The translations under genes were made by a program, and so were the position numbers. DNA of 16,666 nucleotides from assembly GCA_015655165.1 (NCBI GenBank), contig JAATFN010000239.1, positions 1 to 16,666 of the forward strand, written 5' to 3'. Below are positions 1 to 7,594 of this stretch, piece after piece; positions within the stretch are counted from its first letter, which is position 1, and the number at the start of each line of letters is the position of its first letter. The notes beneath the pieces are model-generated. The model was not told where the DNA came from. It was given only the letters and a program-made list of their open reading frames with translations, and searched no databases. The DNA is from Betaproteobacteria bacterium. GTDB taxonomy: Bacteria > Pseudomonadota > Gammaproteobacteria > Burkholderiales > Burkholderiaceae_D.

Positions 1-119
1 CTAGCCCCGTAAATATTGCTGTACGAAGGTATGGGGGGTATTGCAGAGTTTTCTTATGGAAGAGGTTCTTCTTGTTTTTTACACTGTTTGTAAGGGTAAA
101 AACGACCAGGGGGAACGCC

Positions 120-2669
120 ATGAACAAGTATTGTTACCGTGTCATTTTCAATCAAAAAACAGGGTCATTGGTAGCTGTTTCTGAAATGGCAACAAGTTGC
201 CGTCAAAATGCATTGTGCCGTCCTGTCGAGGGTATGGCAAAGGTTGCCATCGGTACACGCCTGGTATTGCGTCATCTGATCATTGCGATTGCTGTCTTGT
301 GTGGTGGCATGCATATCGCACAGGCGCAGATTGTCGCTGATATGCATATCCCTGCCGCAGTCCAGCCCATTGTCACACATGTTGACCAGACGCCAACTGT
401 ACAGATTACGGCACCCAATAGTGCTGGTGTATCCCATAACCAATATCAGCAGTTCAATATCGACACGCAAGGTGCAGTGTTGTCAAACAATACAAGCACA
501 GTCAATACACACCTTGCAGGCCCCATTGCGGCAAATCCGAATTTGTCGCAAACCGGCGCGGCCAAGGTCATTATCAATGAAGTCACCAGTACCAATCCAA
601 GTATATTGAAAGGTTATCTGGAAGTTGCCGGACAGCGGGCTGATGTTGTTGTCAGTAATCCAAACGGTATTTCTGTGGGCAATTTCGGTTTTATCAATAC
701 CCAAAGGGGGATATTGACAACTGGCGTGCCTTTGTTTGGTGGCACTGGCAGTCTGGATGCTTTTCGGGTTAACAGTGGTTCGATTACAGTGATGGATAAT
801 GCACAGTTCAATGATCCGGGTACGGATCAGGTTGATTTAATCGCCCGTAGCATTACTGTTAACGGCAAGATATGGAGCAATAACATTAATGTCGTCACTG
901 GTGTGAATACCGTGAATTATCAGGATTTGGGGGTATCTGTGATTGATGGTCGTGATGAGAAACCGACGGTCGCTATTGATGTCGCCCAAGTCGGTGGCAT
1001 GTATGCCAATAAAATTATGATGATCGGTACAGAAGATGGGGTTGGTGTACATCATCAGGGTGCATTGGTAGCGAAAGCTGGAGAATTTGTTTTGGATGCG
1101 AAGGGGGATGTGATCTTGGCGGGTAGTGTACATGCGGCGGGGAATGTGCAGATTGCCGGCAAACACGTTGAAACATCGCAACTTAGCTATAGCCGGAAAA
1201 ATGTTGTGATGACAGCGACAGAGGATCTTTTGATACAAGGCGGTATTGTCGCGCAAAACGCGATTGCCTTGCATAGCGGTAAATCGATGCATATTGATGC
1301 TGATGTGGTTGCACAAGACAATATCGATCTGACTTCGGGCGCAGATGTTGTACATGGCAAGGGCACAATCATCAATCATGGCATCATGACGATCAATGCT
1401 GCAAAGACAGTGAATAATACTGCGCGTATTTGCACGGGTGAAATGGTGATGAATGTTCGGGAAGGTGTCGTCAATTCGGGCAGTAATGCGGTGATCTATT
1501 CCCGCTGGAAAACCTATATTGGTACAGATCAGTTGACCAATGAACATGGTGCCTTACTGCAGTCCGAGAATGGTGCCGTGATTTCCGGTAATACGACTGA
1601 CAATAGCAGCAACACAAAACGTATTGTGAATAATGGTGCGACGATAGATATCGGCGGTGCTTTAGTGTTGTATGCGGATGCGGTAGAAAATACAAATGCC
1701 CAGTTTACTTCTGCGACAGGTTCCGGTGAGTGGATTGCCGCAGCAGGTAATGGTACGAGATACAACACGGGTGGTGCTGAATATAGTACTGCACAAGCTG
1801 AGGTCAGAGATAACGGTCATTATAAATACCTGTATATTTTTGCAACCGGAGAAAAAATCAATCACTTTACGACGATGACGTATAGTTCAGACAAACAGCA
1901 GGCACCTGTGGTTGCAACATCATTGCCTGGTGTTCTGAATGTACAAGGCAATGTGTATTATTACGGTCAGAGTATCTCTAATGATAAAAGTACCGTTCAA
2001 TTAGGTGGTCACCTCATGATCAATGATAAAGAGCTTGCCGAGATGCCAGATGTATTCCACCGGATTGATGCAATGGGCCCTGCATTGTTCCATGACACCG
2101 GAACAATGCAGTATCACGGAACAAGGCGTTGTGGTTTCTTTAATACATGCAATGATTTCAAGGTTGATCAAGCGTATGAAGGTCAGCATTATCAAGACGT
2201 AGCAATGCACGCTGAACAGTTTAAAGATGAAGCCAAACCACAGCGTACATTGCCAGGTGAGGTTGCACTACCTGATATGCGATTGTTGGATGAGCAAATG
2301 TTTACGGATGGAATGGCACCTGTTTTATCCTATTATGCCCAACTGTGGGATCCGTATGTACATAGTGAAATGATGCGGGGTTTCATGGCAGAAGCATTGA
2401 TGAAGCAGCGTTATTTGACAGGTAAGGCATCCAGACTTGGTGACGTCCATGTGGATTTGGATAAACAGTATCAGGCGTTAATTGCCGCAGGTATTGCCTT
2501 TGGCAAGCAGACCCGCCTAATACCCGGACAAGCATTAACGGCCAGCCAGAAGGCCGCCTTGTCTGAAGATATCATTTGGCTTGTTGCGCATCGTGTGTCG
2601 ATGCCAAATGGGCAGGTTGCCAGTGTCATGACACCTGTGTTGTTTCGCGCGCAAGCAAGGTCCCAGTAA
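120..2669 (+). CDS. TpsA-type filamentous haemagglutinin-like exoprotein, short form
   Basis: Secreted partner of a two-partner (type Vb) secretion system; predicted to cross the outer membrane through a TpsB pore and fold as a beta-helix on the cell surface or outside it. I chose the ATG at 120 because it follows an AGGGGGAA ribosome site and begins an extended signal peptide (MNKYCYRVIFNQKTG...); a frame open from 72 lacks this. The hydrophobic core is at about residues 48-66, with likely cleavage after AQA at 67-69. The TPS domain follows, with the two family motifs NPNL (139-142) and NPNGI (180-184). Beta-helix-like repeats fill roughly 250-480. A cysteine pair, C671 and C677, follows. 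The last 35 residues (815-849, starting SEDIIWLV) match the conserved segment that in FhaB/CdiA proteins precedes a second long repeat region and toxin tip; here the protein simply stops. No toxin domain or immunity gene is present. Family assignment is firm; whether it is functional or a remnant is open. Confidence 0.88.
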   Translation: MNKYCYRVIFNQKTGSLVAVSEMATSCRQNALCRPVEGMAKVAIGTRLVLRHLIIAIAVLCGGMHIAQAQIVADMHIPAAVQPIVTHVDQTPTVQITAPNSAGVSHNQYQQFNIDTQGAVLSNNTSTVNTHLAGPIAANPNLSQTGAAKVIINEVTSTNPSILKGYLEVAGQRADVVVSNPNGISVGNFGFINTQRGILTTGVPLFGGTGSLDAFRVNSGSITVMDNAQFNDPGTDQVDLIARSITVNGKIWSNNINVVTGVNTVNYQDLGVSVIDGRDEKPTVAIDVAQVGGMYANKIMMIGTEDGVGVHHQGALVAKAGEFVLDAKGDVILAGSVHAAGNVQIAGKHVETSQLSYSRKNVVMTATEDLLIQGGIVAQNAIALHSGKSMHIDADVVAQDNIDLTSGADVVHGKGTIINHGIMTINAAKTVNNTARICTGEMVMNVREGVVNSGSNAVIYSRWKTYIGTDQLTNEHGALLQSENGAVISGNTTDNSSNTKRIVNNGATIDIGGALVLYADAVENTNAQFTSATGSGEWIAAAGNGTRYNTGGAEYSTAQAEVRDNGHYKYLYIFATGEKINHFTTMTYSSDKQQAPVVATSLPGVLNVQGNVYYYGQSISNDKSTVQLGGHLMINDKELAEMPDVFHRIDAMGPALFHDTGTMQYHGTRRCGFFNTCNDFKVDQAYEGQHYQDVAMHAEQFKDEAKPQRTLPGEVALPDMRLLDEQMFTDGMAPVLSYYAQLWDPYVHSEMMRGFMAEALMKQRYLTGKASRLGDVHVDLDKQYQALIAAGIAFGKQTRLIPGQALTASQKAALSEDIIWLVAHRVSMPNGQVASVMTPVLFRAQARSQ

Positions 2670-2693
2670 CATGATCCATTTTCGGCATGGTGT

Positions 2694-4457
2694 TTAGAAC
2701 CCATAGGCGAGATTGAAAGTGACGCTTGGCGAGGCCGATCCAAATTCTTTGGGTTGGGATAGTGGGACACCGATACCGATATCATAGCTTGCACCTTGGA
2801 GATAACCACGTAGCCCTGCAACTGCACCGGTCAGTTTGTTGGCGGCAAGGTTGGTCACATTGGGGCCATACAGTTTGCCCAGATCAATACCCGCGTACAA
2901 CATGTGTCCCGAGTTGCCAATCGGTGTGTTTAATTCATTGCGCCAGTAAAAACCTTTTTCGGCGCTTAATGTTAATTCCTCGTTAAACCCTCTGACTGTA
3001 TAGCGGCTACCAAGGCTCAAATGGTCGGCAGCGTAAAGTGTATTTGGCGTCGACTGGCCATGCAATGTGCCAAGATAAGATAACGGTTGTGATGCAATAT
3101 GAAAGGGAATAGACAATGTCACATCGACAATTTGCATGGTGAAATACCCATTGTTACCTGGATTCACCGATGCTAACACCCCGCGACCACTACCCCAGCG
3201 CTGTGCCAGCGTAAAATCCATCTGCGCACGGTTGATGTAGTGGACATGAATGATGCCTAATTCAACGTAATTGATATGACGCTTCTGGTTGCCGAGTTCT
3301 GTTTCGTTGATATAGGCATGTCCCCAGCGTTTGCCGACTTTGAATTGCACACTGTTTTTTTGTGACTGATTACGATGAAACAGGTTTTGTATTGTCAGCT
3401 CGGTATTGATCGAATCCCCATCTGATTGAATATTGACGGCTTCACCGGCGATAATCTGTTTGTATTTTGAATAATTGGCAGATATGCCGAATGTCCAGTA
3501 GCCATAAGGCCTCCAGTAAGCCATGCTGGCACTTTTGGTGTTGTGGCGTTTTTGCGGGATATCGGCGTTGGTTGTCAGTCCGATATTGAGTACATCATTG
3601 CTGTCCAATAAATTGTCATAGCCGATATTGGTACCGAGCTGATATTTGCCGGTTCCTTTGGAGCCGCTGTTGTCCAGACTAAACGATGCTATCCAGGGCT
3701 TTGTGTGGATGACATTGATAATGATGTCACTTTCACCGGGCTGGGCACCTGGCACAATTTGCATGTCGGCATCCTGACTGGAGACACGTTTCATTTGTTC
3801 TAGCCCTTGCTCAAGATCCCGCAAGTTTAATAAATCCCCTGGGCGAGCCGGGAATGCCGATTTCCAGTTGCCTTTGACTGATTCATCCTGAAAACGGATA
3901 TGCCTGATGATGCCGGGAATGACGGTAATGGTCAGTGTCCCTTTTGATAAATCTTGTTGGGATACCCCAAAACGGGTAGTGGAATAGCCTTTGGACAAGG
4001 CTGTATTGGTCAATCGTTTAATAATCAGGTTAATACCTTGCTGGCCGATACACTGTCCTACATAGTAATTGAGCTCACGTTGCGCGAATGAGAGCGGATC
4101 TGGCAAGATCGTGTTGGATAAAGCACGGCGGTGTGTATCCGATAATGATGCCGGTACCGCCAGTTGCAATGCGGAAATAGTAAAACAAGGCCGTTCATTT
4201 GGCAGTTCAGTGTCGCCCAGCTCGGTTTTATTATGGTCTGCAGGTAGACGTGCATCAGGAGCATGTTGCAAAGCACGACGCTCTGTCTCTTCACGCTGCT
4301 GTCTCAGACGTTGCTCTTGGCGTTCAGACTCTTGTTGGGCGCGCACGCGTGCATCGTTGCCAACTGTTTGGGCTATGGCCGGCTCAAACAGTAAAGGGAT
4401 GATAAAAAACAAAGGAGTGATTGCTTGCAGGATATAGCGATGCACATGGGTGGGCAT
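2694..4457 (-). CDS. TpsB outer-membrane translocator (ShlB/FhaC/HecB family)
   Basis: Omp85-superfamily pore that would export the TpsA encoded opposite it. The 587-residue length is normal for the family. A signal peptide ends near A29 (AIA before QTV). A charged, Gln/Arg-rich helix follows at about 38-68, as in the N-terminal plug/linker of this family. Two POTRA domains follow (about 90-181, with C91 and C136, and about 182-255), then a 16-strand-type barrel from about 256 to the C-terminal aromatic residue F587. The conserved loop-6 motif VRGF is at 488-491. The start is supported by AAGGA seven to eight bases upstream. In most loci tpsB precedes tpsA on the same strand; here the two converge with 24 bases between them and no obvious terminator, so they must be transcribed from separate promoters and their transcripts may overlap at the 3' ends. 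I could not identify a convincing promoter for it between 4458 and 4590. Confidence 0.9.
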   Translation of the reverse strand: MPTHVHRYILQAITPLFFIIPLLFEPAIAQTVGNDARVRAQQESERQEQRLRQQREETERRALQHAPDARLPADHNKTELGDTELPNERPCFTISALQLAVPASLSDTHRRALSNTILPDPLSFAQRELNYYVGQCIGQQGINLIIKRLTNTALSKGYSTTRFGVSQQDLSKGTLTITVIPGIIRHIRFQDESVKGNWKSAFPARPGDLLNLRDLEQGLEQMKRVSSQDADMQIVPGAQPGESDIIINVIHTKPWIASFSLDNSGSKGTGKYQLGTNIGYDNLLDSNDVLNIGLTTNADIPQKRHNTKSASMAYWRPYGYWTFGISANYSKYKQIIAGEAVNIQSDGDSINTELTIQNLFHRNQSQKNSVQFKVGKRWGHAYINETELGNQKRHINYVELGIIHVHYINRAQMDFTLAQRWGSGRGVLASVNPGNNGYFTMQIVDVTLSIPFHIASQPLSYLGTLHGQSTPNTLYAADHLSLGSRYTVRGFNEELTLSAEKGFYWRNELNTPIGNSGHMLYAGIDLGKLYGPNVTNLAANKLTGAVAGLRGYLQGASYDIGIGVPLSQPKEFGSASPSVTFNLAYGF

Positions 4458-4587
4458 ATTCTCATCCTTGTTGAGTGGTTATCTGATTGTATGTAACCTG
4501 ATATGGCAAGACTATGCGAACCTTGCTAAACTAGGCCGTTTGACAACATTTGCCATGAAAAGCTGGTAAATCTGTCGTATGTTTGCC

Positions 4588-4624
4588 AAAAAAAACCGTA
4601 GCGCATGATTGTGTGCGCTACGGT
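4588..4624 (-). terminator. Intrinsic terminator, minus strand
   Basis: Perfect 11-bp inverted repeat (ACCGTAGCGCA / TGCGCTACGGT, 4595-4605 and 4614-4624) with an 8-base loop. Read on the minus strand it is followed by eight T residues (A run at 4588-4595 on the plus strand). No T tract follows on the plus strand. It ends transcripts moving leftwards, yet no known minus-strand gene lies between it and iscR, so it must end either a small RNA or spurious antisense transcription before the tpsB leader. Confidence 0.8.
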
Positions 4625-4690
4625 AAAAGGTAATACGACCGGGAAACAAGGGGGGAGAGGGGACGTTACCCGGTCTTCCGAGACCAATAT
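4588..4690 (-). ncRNA. Candidate small RNA with C-rich loop and intrinsic terminator
   Basis: On the minus strand, reading towards lower coordinates, there is a stem of seven pairs (GACCGGG/CCCGGTC at 4669-4675 with 4637-4643), one mismatch and three more pairs, closing a 17-base loop GTCCCCTCTCCCCCCTT. A 12-base pyrimidine-rich spacer follows, then the terminator described at 4588-4624. Stem with an unpaired C-rich loop followed by a terminator is the usual build of bacterial small RNAs that pair with Shine-Dalgarno regions. A 5-bp hairpin (GGTCT/AGACC, 4672-4685) is an alternative to the upper stem. The 5' end is unknown: I found only weak -10-like elements upstream, so the right boundary given is a guess. 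The structure is seen; the RNA and its function are inferred. Confidence 0.4.
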
Positions 4691-4704
4691 CAAGAGAGAG
4701 TGGG

Positions 4705-4854
4705 ATGGCCTCGGATGTAACTATCTTAGATGAGTCGGAAAATGCGATCTATGGGAACAATCTTAAAAAATCCTTTATGATTGCGGTACTTTTCTGTAAT
4801 GCAATTGTTCTGATCGCAAAATACGTATTACCTGACAAAATTACTCAACTTTGA
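4705..4854 (+). CDS. Possible small membrane peptide (49 aa)
   Basis: A 49-codon frame from ATG 4705 to TGA 4852-4854. The peptide starts with an acidic stretch (MASDVTILDESENA), then has KK, then a roughly 19-residue hydrophobic segment (FMIAVLFCNAIVLIAKYVL) that could span the membrane once, and a short polar tail. The purine-rich GAGAGAGTGGG just upstream could act as a ribosome site, but is not a clean Shine-Dalgarno sequence. Its last codons overlap the -35 element of the isc promoter, and codon third positions show no bias, both of which argue for chance. I do not recognise the family. Low confidence. Confidence 0.22.
   Translation: MASDVTILDESENAIYGNNLKKSFMIAVLFCNAIVLIAKYVLPDKITQL
4828..4852 (+). 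promoter_or_regulatory. IscR type-1 box, upstream copy
   Basis: A 25-base site covering the -35 element. By eye it matches 21 of 25 positions of the E. coli type-1 consensus (ATASYYGACTRWWWYAGTCRRSTAT), including the CCTGAC and CTCAAC cores. [2Fe-2S]-IscR binding here would block RNA polymerase when clusters are plentiful. Confidence 0.65.
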
Positions 4855-4860
4855 TATACT
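4832..4860 (+). promoter_or_regulatory. Sigma-70 promoter of the isc operon
   Basis: -35 CTGACA (4832-4837), 17-base spacer, -10 TATACT (4855-4860): five of six and four of six matches to the consensus. It lies 64 bases upstream of the iscR start and is overlapped by both IscR boxes, as expected for an autorepressed isc promoter. Confidence 0.75.
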
Positions 4861-4880
4861 TGACAAAACTATTCAGGAAT
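4856..4880 (+). promoter_or_regulatory. IscR type-1 box, downstream copy
   Basis: A second 25-base site starting inside the -10 element, 28 bases after the first and in the same orientation. It also matches 21 of 25 consensus positions (ATACTTGAC left core, TTCAGGAAT right core). Tandem type-1 sites at the iscR promoter are known in E. coli. Confidence 0.65.
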
Positions 4881-4923
4881 TCGGGGAAGTTGGCATTAAA
4901 CGTCAGAACGGAGCCATCATTAC

Positions 4924-5412
4924 ATGCGATTAACTACTAAAGGTCGTTTTGCTGTAACAGCGATGATTGACTTGGCATTAAACCAAGGCAATGGTCCGGT
5001 TGCATTATCAGCAATCAGCGAGAGGCAGGAGATATCCCTGTCATATCTCGAGCAATTGTTCGGCAAGTTGCGTCGTCATCAGATCGTAGAATCTGTGCGT
5101 GGTCCGGGTGGTGGTTACCATTTGGCGCGTAATGCACAAGATGTCTCTGTGGCGGATATTGTTGTTGCTGTTGACGAGCCTTTGGATGCGACACAGTGCG
5201 GTGGCAAGGAAAACTGTCATAGTGCGTCGCATCCGGGTGGAGGTCGATGTATGACCCATGATTTATGGTCCACCTTAAATGCCAAAATGGTTGAATATTT
5301 GGATTCGGTTTCCTTGCAGGATTTGGTCGATGAGCAAAAGCAGAAGACGGCCGATGCAGGAAACGTGGAAAAAAGTGTAGTTGTGATACGCCACTCTCAT
5401 GCAGTGGCCTAA
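4924..5412 (+). CDS. iscR: IscR, Rrf2-family [2Fe-2S] transcriptional repressor
   Basis: Cluster-sensing regulator of the isc operon. The 162-residue protein starts [14 protein letters not shown], the standard start; a GGAG lies ten bases upstream. The winged helix-turn-helix occupies about residues 1-70, with the recognition region [15 protein letters not shown] (37-51) and the wing [10 protein letters not shown]. The cluster ligands are C92, C98, C109 and H112. In E. coli they are C92, C98, C104 and H107, so the loop between the second and third cysteine here is five residues longer ([10 protein letters not shown]). All four ligands are retained, so cluster binding is expected. First gene of the operon; iscS begins 17 bases after its stop. 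Very likely autoregulated through the two upstream boxes. Confidence 0.96.
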   Translation: MRLTTKGRFAVTAMIDLALNQGNGPVALSAISERQEISLSYLEQLFGKLRRHQIVESVRGPGGGYHLARNAQDVSVADIVVAVDEPLDATQCGGKENCHSASHPGGGRCMTHDLWSTLNAKMVEYLDSVSLQDLVDEQKQKTADAGNVEKSVVVIRHSHAVA

Positions 5413-5429
5413 TTGGAGCCTGTAAAGAT

Positions 5430-6683
5430 ATGAACGCACCACTGGAAAAAAGCCTATTGGAAACGATCAAGGCCCCACATTTTCCGATTTATTTGGATTA
5501 TTCTGCCACCACGCCAACAGATCCGCGTGTTGCTGACAAGATGATTCCCTTCTTGCGTGAGCATTTCGGTAACCCCGCATCACGCAGCCACATGTATGGC
5601 TGGACAGCCGAAAAAGCGGTTGAAGATGCACGTGCTGAAGTTGCCAAGCTGGTCAATGCCGATCCGCGCGAGATTATTTGGACGTCCGGTGCCACTGAAA
5701 GCAACAATCTGGCATTAAAAGGTGCTGCACATTTTTATCGCACCAAGGGCAACCATATTATTACGGTTAAAACAGAACACAAAGCGGTCTTGGATACTGT
5801 GCGTGAACTGGAGCGTCAAGGCTTTGAAGCAACCTATTTACAGCCGCAAGATAATGGATTAATTACCATCGAACAACTCGCTGAAGCGATTCGTCCGGAA
5901 ACCATACTGGTCTCTGTGATGTTGGTCAACAATGAAATCGGTGTGATTCAACCGATCGCTGAAATTGGTGAATTGTGCCGTCAAAAAGGTATTATTTTCC
6001 ATTGCGATGCAGCACAAGCTACGGGCAAGGTTGAAATCGACCTGGAAAAATGGAAAGTGGATCTGATGAGTTTTTCTGCACACAAGACATACGGCCCTAA
6101 AGGTATCGGTGCCCTGTATGTACGCAGAAAACCACGTGTCCGTATTGAAGCGCAAATTCACGGTGGCGGCCACGAGCGTGGTTTGCGTTCGGGTACGCTG
6201 GCACCGCACCAGATCGTCGGTATGGGTGAGGCATTTCGCTTGGCACGTATCGAAATGGCAAGCGAACTGGCACATGTTCGTGCGATGCGCGATCGTCTGG
6301 CAAAAGGTTTGCAGGAAATAGAGGAAACCTATGTCAACGGTGACATGGAAAATCGTGTGCCACATAACTTGAATGTCAGTTTTAACTACGTTGAAGGCGA
6401 GTCGCTGATCATGGCGATCAAGGAAATTGCAGTGTCTTCAGGTTCTGCATGTACATCGGCAAGTCTTGAACCTTCATATGTATTGCGTGCACTAGGTCGT
6501 AGCGACGAGTTGGCACATAGCTCGATCCGATTCACGATTGGCCGTTTTACGACTGAAGAAGACATTGATTTCACGATCGATCTGATCAAGAGCAAGGTAG
6601 GCAAGTTGCGCGAATTGTCACCATTGTGGGACATGTATAAGGATGGTATTGATATCAGTGCTATCCAGTGGGCAGCGCACTAA
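5430..6683 (+). CDS. iscS: IscS, cysteine desulfurase
   Basis: PLP-dependent enzyme that converts cysteine to alanine and passes the sulfur, as a persulfide, to IscU and other acceptors. The 417-residue protein is about 13 longer than E. coli IscS because of an N-terminal extension ([17 protein letters not shown]) before the usual [11 protein letters not shown] start. I keep this start because a GGAG lies upstream and no closer start has one. Visible functional residues: H117 (TEHK), the PLP-binding lysine K219 in [12 protein letters not shown], and the catalytic C341 on the flexible loop [14 protein letters not shown], which places it in the group I (IscS/NifS) desulfurases. The C terminus (ISAIQWAAH) resembles the E. 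coli tail that contacts IscU. Second gene of the isc operon. Confidence 0.97.
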   Translation: MNAPLEKSLLETIKAPHFPIYLDYSATTPTDPRVADKMIPFLREHFGNPASRSHMYGWTAEKAVEDARAEVAKLVNADPREIIWTSGATESNNLALKGAAHFYRTKGNHIITVKTEHKAVLDTVRELERQGFEATYLQPQDNGLITIEQLAEAIRPETILVSVMLVNNEIGVIQPIAEIGELCRQKGIIFHCDAAQATGKVEIDLEKWKVDLMSFSAHKTYGPKGIGALYVRRKPRVRIEAQIHGGGHERGLRSGTLAPHQIVGMGEAFRLARIEMASELAHVRAMRDRLAKGLQEIEETYVNGDMENRVPHNLNVSFNYVEGESLIMAIKEIAVSSGSACTSASLEPSYVLRALGRSDELAHSSIRFTIGRFTTEEDIDFTIDLIKSKVGKLRELSPLWDMYKDGIDISAIQWAAH

Positions 6684-6737
6684 CATATATTTAGCCTCGT
6701 TGACGAACAGGGGCCGGTACCTTTAAGGAGCAGTAAA

Positions 6738-7121
6738 ATGTCTTATTCTGAAAAAGTTTTAGATCACTACGAAAACCCACGTAACGTCGGTGCTTTCGAA
6801 AAAGGTGATGATTCTGTTGGCACTGGCATGGTGGGCGCACCGGCATGTGGCGACGTGATGAAATTGCAAATCAAGGTTGGTGCTAATGGCGTAATTGAAG
6901 ATGCCAAATTCAAAACCTATGGTTGTGGTTCTGCGATTGCGTCTTCTTCGTTGATTACAGAGTGGGTCAAGGGTAAAACACTTGATCAGGCTTTGGAGAT
7001 TAAAAATACGCATATTGCTGAAGAATTGGCGTTGCCGCCTGTGAAGATTCACTGCTCCATTTTGGCGGAAGACGCGATCAAGGCAGCTGTTGAGGATTAT
7101 AAAGCAAAGCACGATGCTTGA
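6738..7121 (+). CDS. iscU: IscU, Fe-S cluster scaffold protein
   Basis: Scaffold on which [2Fe-2S] clusters are built from IscS-derived sulfur, then released by HscA/HscB. The 127-residue length is standard. The ligand set is C37, D39, C63, H105 and C106. The chaperone-recognition motif LPPVK is at 99-103, identical to the peptide HscA binds in E. coli. A strong AAGGAG ribosome site precedes the ATG; the 54-base gap after iscS holds no other feature I can support. Confidence 0.97.
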   Translation: MSYSEKVLDHYENPRNVGAFEKGDDSVGTGMVGAPACGDVMKLQIKVGANGVIEDAKFKTYGCGSAIASSSLITEWVKGKTLDQALEIKNTHIAEELALPPVKIHCSILAEDAIKAAVEDYKAKHDA

Positions 7122-7173
7122 TTTTGGCATCGTCAGGATCTATTTGAACAGGTAGGAAAAGGCAGGCAAGATC

Positions 7174-7497
7174 ATGGCAATTACATTAACCGAAAAAGCT
7201 GCAAAACACATCAGCCGTTACATGGAGCGTCGCGGCAAAGGTGTAGGTTTGCGTCTTGGTGTACGCACTACAGGTTGTTCGGGGTTGGCATACAAACTCG
7301 AGTATGTAGATGAAGTTGTCGCTGAAGATGCGATATTCGAGTCGCATGGCATCCGTGTATTTGTCGACCCTAAAAGTTTGCCTTATATCGATGGGACCGA
7401 ACTGGATTTCGCACGCGAAGGATTGAATGAAGGTTTCAAATTCCAGAATCCCAATGTCAAAGACGAATGCGGGTGCGGAGAAAGCTTCCGTATTTAA
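7174..7497 (+). CDS. iscA: IscA, A-type Fe-S carrier
   Basis: Carrier that receives iron or clusters and delivers them to apo-proteins. It is 107 residues long, as in E. coli, with the three family cysteines C35 (TTGCSGLAY), C99 and C101 (ECGCGESF). It follows iscU by 52 bases. A terminator-like hairpin lies 56 bases after its stop codon, which may make this the last gene of a shorter iscRSUA transcript. Confidence 0.97.
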   Translation: MAITLTEKAAKHISRYMERRGKGVGLRLGVRTTGCSGLAYKLEYVDEVVAEDAIFESHGIRVFVDPKSLPYIDGTELDFAREGLNEGFKFQNPNVKDECGCGESFRI

Positions 7498-7553
7498 TCT
7501 GCACAGTTTAAATTGAGAGCTTAGCCAGTTTATTTAGCGAGTTGCCATCCCCT

Positions 7554-7588
7554 AAGCCTGTTGAAGTTAAAGACAGGCTTTTATTTTT
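7554..7588 (+). terminator. Terminator-like hairpin between iscA and hscB
   Basis: Inverted repeat AAGCCTGT / ACAGGCTT (7554-7561, 7573-7580) with an 11-base loop, followed by TTATTTTT. It lies inside the operon and ends six bases before the hscB start codon. It could act as a partial terminator or attenuator that makes iscRSUA more abundant than hscBA-fdx, or as an RNA processing site. The stem has only four GC pairs, so termination is probably incomplete. Confidence 0.55.
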
Positions 7589-7594
7589 GAGCAT

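Larger units (their letters stand above)
4458..4923. other. Intergenic region between tpsB and iscR
   Basis: A 466-base gap between divergent genes. From left to right it holds the tpsB leader (minus strand), a minus-strand intrinsic terminator (4588-4624), a long imperfect hairpin with a C-rich loop on the minus strand (4637-4675), a small hairpin (GGTCT/AGACC, 4672-4685) that shares bases with it, a 49-codon plus-strand frame (4705-4854), and the isc promoter with two IscR boxes (4828-4880). Each is listed separately where it can be supported. Confidence 0.7.

Noticed and set aside
61..82. GAAGA/TCTTC hairpin followed by T residues upstream of the TpsA gene
   Set aside because: Only five pairs, two of them GC, with a three-base loop; too weak to call a terminator.
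837..1547. 236-codon open frame on the minus strand inside the TpsA gene
   Set aside because: Antisense to the conserved beta-helix coding region; the translation is rich in His, Ile and Asp with no family features and no ribosome site.
120..2669. Contact-dependent inhibition (CdiA) toxin locus
   Set aside because: No VENN-type motif, toxin tip or immunity gene follows; the frame ends and tpsB begins on the other strand.
4540..4568. TTGACA at 4540-4545 as a promoter for the 49-codon frame
   Set aside because: No -10-like sequence at 16-18 bases downstream.
4637..4675. Plus-strand reading of the long hairpin as a riboswitch for iscR
   Set aside because: It lies upstream of the iscR promoter, so it is not in the iscR leader transcribed from the promoter at 4832-4860.
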